The translations under genes and the position numbers were made by a program. The notes under the pieces were generated by a model. That model saw nothing but the letters and a program-made list of their open reading frames with translations, searched no databases and had not been told where the DNA came from. Shown one piece after another: positions 6,701 through 9,525 of a stretch of DNA of 9,525 nt; the first letter of the stretch is position 1; each line of letters begins with the position of its first letter. This stretch comes from an uncultured Eubacteriaceae bacterium (GTDB taxonomy: Bacteria > Bacillota > Clostridia > Eubacteriales > UBA1433), in the NCBI GenBank assembly GCA_937914785.1, contig CALGIV010000294.1, forward strand, positions 1-9,525, written 5' to 3'.

Positions 6701-7049
6701 TGTCTTTTATATCTAATCCTTTTAATATCTCGTTGATTTTCGCGCCGTATTCAAGCGTATCGTCTGCAATGAATTTCAACTCCGGCGTATGAAATGTCTT
6801 TAATACCTGCCCCAATCCCCGGCGCAAAAACCCCTTCGCATCATTTAACGCCTTGGCCGCTTCATCGCGCTTCTTCTCATCACCCAGCACGCTGATATAC
6901 ACTTTCGCATAGTTAAAATCGCGCGAACAATCGACCTTTACGATAGTAATGATCGCATCGCGAATACGATAATCTTTTATCTCATTTGCAATAAGCAGGC
7001 TCAGTTCTTTCTTGATTTCTTCATTGACCCGGTCAATTCTGTAAGACAT
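6666..7049 (-). CDS. rbfA: 30S ribosome-binding factor A
   Basis: RbfA binds the immature 30S subunit near the 5' end of 16S rRNA and helps late maturation and cold adaptation. The 127-residue protein has the single KH-like fold: RIDRVNEEIKKELSLLIANE (4-23), the strand with ITIVKVDCSRDFNYAKVYISV (34-54), and the closing helix and strand with GFLRRGLGQVLKTFHTPELKF. The last ten or so residues are Asp/Gly/Ser/Asn-rich and overlap nrnA, outside the conserved fold. ATG at 7049 follows the infB stop by one base; the AAAGGGA in the infB 3' end is the probable ribosome binding site. In B. subtilis ylxP separates infB and rbfA; here they are adjacent. Confidence 0.97.
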   Translation of the reverse strand: MSYRIDRVNEEIKKELSLLIANEIKDYRIRDAIITIVKVDCSRDFNYAKVYISVLGDEKKRDEAAKALNDAKGFLRRGLGQVLKTFHTPELKFIADDTLEYGAKINEILKGLDIKDSGDDNGSNSSN

Positions 7050-7050
7050 A

Positions 7051-9366
7051 CTATTCCCTTTCTATTTCCACCATCTTGAATCCTTCAATGACATCGCCTT
7101 CTTTAAAGTCGTTGAATTTATCCAAGCCAATCCCACACTCATAGCCCTGTACCACTTCCTTAACGTCGTCCTTAAAACGTCTTAGCGAAGCGATATCACC
7201 TTCGGCGATGACGATGCCGTCGCGGATTACGCGAACCTTTTCGTTGCGGTTGATCGCCCCGTCGGTGATATAGCACCCTGCTACGGAACCGATGTTCGGC
7301 ACTTTAAACACCTGCCGCACTTCGGCCGTTCCCGTCGCTACTTCCTTAAATTCGGGATCCAGCATCCCCTTCATCGCATCTTCAATATCTTCCAGCAATT
7401 CATAAATCACACGATAAGTGCGAATGTCGACGCCTTCCTTCTGCGCTATACGTTTTGCATTATTATCAGGACGAACGTTAAAGCCCAAAATGATGCCGCC
7501 TGACGCCGAAGCTAACGTAACGTCTGTCTCGCTGATACCGCCAACGCCTCCGTGAATGATGTTGATTTTAACGTCTTCGTTATTTAAACCGTACAACGAT
7601 GCCTTGATGGCCTCTAGGGAACCATTCACATCGGCTTTCAATAAAATGTTGATTTCTTTTAAATTGCCCTGCTGAATTTTCGCAAAAATATCTTCGAGCA
7701 TCAGCGGCATACTTCTCTTTTGCTCGCGAATTTTGATACGGTCGTTGTACTTTTGTGTAATTCTCTTCGCTTCCTTATCGCTTTCGACAGCATAAAACTT
7801 GTCGCCCGCATTTGGCATTTCGCTGAACCCGAGTACCTCAACAGGGTAAGACGGACCCGCCTCTTCAACTTTCGCCCCGTTTTCGTCGTTCATCGCGCGA
7901 ATTTTGCCGTAAATACCGCCAGTGATAACGAAATCTCCCGTACGCAGCGTACCGGACTCGACCAGCATCGTCGCAACAGTTCCGCGCTGCTGATCAAGTT
8001 GCGCTTCAATAATCGTGCCAACCGCAGGCTTATACGGATTGGCGCGCAGCTCTTCCATCTCTGCAACGAGCAGAATCATTTCCAGCAATTCGCTGATCCC
8101 CTCGCCCTTTAATGCGGAAATCGGCACACAAATCGTATCGCCGCCGTATTGTTCGACGACAAGGCCATGCTCCGTCAGTTCCTGCATTACGCGGTCAGGA
8201 TTTGCGCTTGCGCGGTCGATCTTGTTGATCGCGACGATAATGGGTACCTCGGCCGCCTTGCTGTGATCAATCGCCTCGATCGTCTGTGGCATCACGCCGT
8301 CATCGGCCGCCACGACAAGGATGGCAATATCGGTCACTTTTGCTCCGCGAGAACGCATATGCGTAAACGCCGCGTGTCCGGGTGTATCGATAAACGTGAT
8401 ATCCTGCCCATTTAAATCCACCGTATAAGCGCCGATATGCTGCGTGATTCTGCCGGCTTCGCCTTCAATGACATTCGTATTGCGAATAGCGTCCAACAGA
8501 GAAGTCTTGCCGTGGTCGACATGCCCCATAACGGTTACGATTGGCGGGCGCTTTTCAAGTTCTGCTTCATTTTCAAAATGTTCGCCTAAAATGCGTGCTA
8601 CGACGTCCTCTTCTTCTTCCATGTGAATCTCGATTTCAAATTCCTGACAGACGATGTACGCTGTCTCGAAATCGATCTCCTGATTGATTGCCGCCATCAC
8701 GCCGAACTCCATAAGCTTTTTAATCAGCTCACCGGTGCTCTTATTAATCATCATAGCAAGCTCGCCCACGCTGATCATTGCGGGGATAATGATCTCGCCG
8801 GTCTCTTCCCGTGACAGGCGTTTGAGCTTTTCTTTTTTATAGACACTCTTGCCTTTGCGCACTGTCTTCGAATTATCGCGCCGCGGCTTTTGCTGTCCTT
8901 TCGGCGCACCGGGTCTCTGGCCGCCTTTACCACCCTGCCCGCCCTGATGAGCAGGCCGCTGTCTGGGCTGAGACGGCCTCGGCTGACCCTGCTTGGGCTG
9001 GGTCGGTCTCGCCTGACTTTGTCTGGGTTGTGCCGGCTTTTGCTGGCCTTGTCTTGGCTGACTTTGCCTCGACTGCTGGCTTCGGTCCTGTTGTCCCTCT
9101 CTCAGCGGTTTTTTTGCCCTGTCATCACTTTTGGTTTGTATTTGTACGCGTTGCTGTTGTTTCGGTTTTTCTTCTTTCGACGCTTCTTTCGGCGCCGCCT
9201 GTTCCTTGAGCTTGCCGTAATTATTCTTAAAATACTTTACCTGCTGCTCGTTTAACGCGCTCATATGATTCTTTACGGGAATGTTCATTTTAGCCAGTTC
9301 TTCCACTAAAACTTTACTGGAAATATTTAATTCTTTTGATAATTCATGCACTCTGATTGTGGCCAT
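7051..9366 (-). CDS. infB: Translation initiation factor IF-2
   Basis: IF-2 is the GTPase that brings initiator fMet-tRNA to the 30S subunit and promotes subunit joining. The 771-residue protein has an N-terminal IF2N module (about 2-50), a long basic Gln/Pro/Arg-rich linker (about 55-180) with a 10-residue tandem repeat, a second IF2N-like module (about 192-246), the G domain, and C-terminal domains ending with the C2 fMet-tRNA-binding region. G motifs are intact: GHVDHGKT (281-288), GRITQHIGAY (305-314), DTPGH (327-331), NKID (381-384) and SALKG (417-421). ATG at 9366 has AAGGAGGG 6 nt upstream, overlapping the ylxR stop. It is followed by rbfA after one base. There is no ylxQ-type L7Ae gene between ylxR and infB, unlike in B. 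subtilis. Confidence 0.99.
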   Translation of the reverse strand: MATIRVHELSKELNISSKVLVEELAKMNIPVKNHMSALNEQQVKYFKNNYGKLKEQAAPKEASKEEKPKQQQRVQIQTKSDDRAKKPLREGQQDRSQQSRQSQPRQGQQKPAQPRQSQARPTQPKQGQPRPSQPRQRPAHQGGQGGKGGQRPGAPKGQQKPRRDNSKTVRKGKSVYKKEKLKRLSREETGEIIIPAMISVGELAMMINKSTGELIKKLMEFGVMAAINQEIDFETAYIVCQEFEIEIHMEEEEDVVARILGEHFENEAELEKRPPIVTVMGHVDHGKTSLLDAIRNTNVIEGEAGRITQHIGAYTVDLNGQDITFIDTPGHAAFTHMRSRGAKVTDIAILVVAADDGVMPQTIEAIDHSKAAEVPIIVAINKIDRASANPDRVMQELTEHGLVVEQYGGDTICVPISALKGEGISELLEMILLVAEMEELRANPYKPAVGTIIEAQLDQQRGTVATMLVESGTLRTGDFVITGGIYGKIRAMNDENGAKVEEAGPSYPVEVLGFSEMPNAGDKFYAVESDKEAKRITQKYNDRIKIREQKRSMPLMLEDIFAKIQQGNLKEINILLKADVNGSLEAIKASLYGLNNEDVKINIIHGGVGGISETDVTLASASGGIILGFNVRPDNNAKRIAQKEGVDIRTYRVIYELLEDIEDAMKGMLDPEFKEVATGTAEVRQVFKVPNIGSVAGCYITDGAINRNEKVRVIRDGIVIAEGDIASLRRFKDDVKEVVQGYECGIGLDKFNDFKEGDVIEGFKMVEIERE
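8941..9090 (-). repeat. 30-bp tandem repeat in the IF-2 linker
   Basis: Five consecutive 30-bp units encode residues 93-142 of IF-2. On the minus strand they read QDRSQQSRQS, QPRQGQQKPA, QPRQSQARPT, QPKQGQPRPS and QPRQRPAHQG. The middle three agree best and the outer two are diverged. The period is exactly ten codons, with Q-P-R/K-Q opening each good unit. It fits expansion of a disordered linker by replication slippage, and copy number may vary among strains. Confidence 0.8.
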
Positions 9367-9372
9367 ACATTA

Positions 9373-9380
9373 CCCTCCTT
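9373..9380 (-). promoter_or_regulatory. Strong ribosome binding site of infB
   Basis: AAGGAGGG on the minus strand stands 6 nt before the infB ATG and overlaps the last base of the ylxR stop codon. It is among the closest matches to the anti-Shine-Dalgarno sequence in the window, and it fixes the infB start at 9366. Confidence 0.75.
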
Positions 9381-9525
9381 TACTCTTTACTTACACTGTC
9401 TTTTACATCTTCATAAACCTTTTTCAGTATTTCCTTGTCGATATCAGTTTTAAACGCTGCGCCAAGCTTGTTCGTCGTCCATATTTTTTCAATACATTCA
9501 TCTCGATCACAAACGTAAGCGCCCC
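9380..9525 (-). CDS. ylxR: YlxR family RNA-binding protein, C-terminal part
   Basis: Only the last 47 codons and stop are in the window; the 5' end lies beyond coordinate 9525. The reading frame gives GAYVCDRDECIEKIWTTNKL followed by a charged helix ending VSKE. The GAYVC...EC...K pattern is the hallmark of the YlxR (DUF448) family, a small protein encoded after nusA in most Bacillota and thought to bind RNA or act in transcription. Its C-terminal position directly before infB matches the nusA-ylxR-infB order. The gap to infB is 13 bp. The identification rests on a short match plus gene order. Confidence 0.82.
   Translation of the reverse strand, partial: GAYVCDRDECIEKIWTTNKLGAAFKTDIDKEILKKVYEDVKDSVSKE

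Noticed and set aside
8890..9255. Leu/Arg-rich plus-strand frame with membrane-like segments opposite infB
   Set aside because: It is the complement of the Gln/Pro/Arg repeat of the IF-2 linker; the hydrophobic run comes from reading CAG/CCG-type codons backwards.

Overview
The window is a stretch of conserved bacterial housekeeping genes, all on the minus strand, so transcription runs from high to low coordinates. In that order it holds the 3' end of ylxR, then infB, rbfA, nrnA, truB, ribF, rpsO, pnp, dut, a ymxH/ylmC-type PRC-barrel gene, and the 5' two thirds of an aspartate kinase gene (dapG type). The order closely follows the nusA-ylxR-infB-rbfA-truB-ribC-rpsO-pnpA-...-ymxH-...-dapG cluster known from Bacillus subtilis. 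The DHH phosphoesterase between rbfA and truB and the dut gene after pnp suggest an anaerobic Bacillota lineage (Clostridia or Negativicutes). That placement is inference from gene order and protein style; no species is identified.

Layout: 9380-9525 is the YlxR C-terminus. 7051-9366 is translation initiation factor IF-2, with a 30-bp tandem repeat in its linker. 5744-7049 holds rbfA and nrnA. 3947-5747 holds truB and ribF. 3605-3874 is rpsO, with a structured leader at 3875-3946. 3457-3604 is the longest intergenic region (148 bp); it holds a terminator-like hairpin, a second stem-loop and a duplicated Shine-Dalgarno-like sequence before pnp. 882-3456 holds pnp and dut, which overlap. 602-838 is the PRC-barrel gene, and 1-585 is the partial aspartate kinase. 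Coding density is very high: several junctions overlap by 4 to 35 bp, which points to translational coupling.

Functionally the block joins ribosome assembly and translation (IF-2, RbfA, S15, YlxR), RNA modification and decay (TruB, PNPase, NrnA), cofactor and nucleotide metabolism (RibF, dUTPase) and the start of the diaminopimelate/lysine pathway (aspartate kinase). The only gaps long enough to carry regulatory RNA are the two on either side of rpsO, and both contain inverted repeats consistent with post-transcriptional control of rpsO and pnp. I see no mobile element, CRISPR array, tRNA, rRNA or prophage gene. No convincing undescribed system is present; the findings are modest structural observations.
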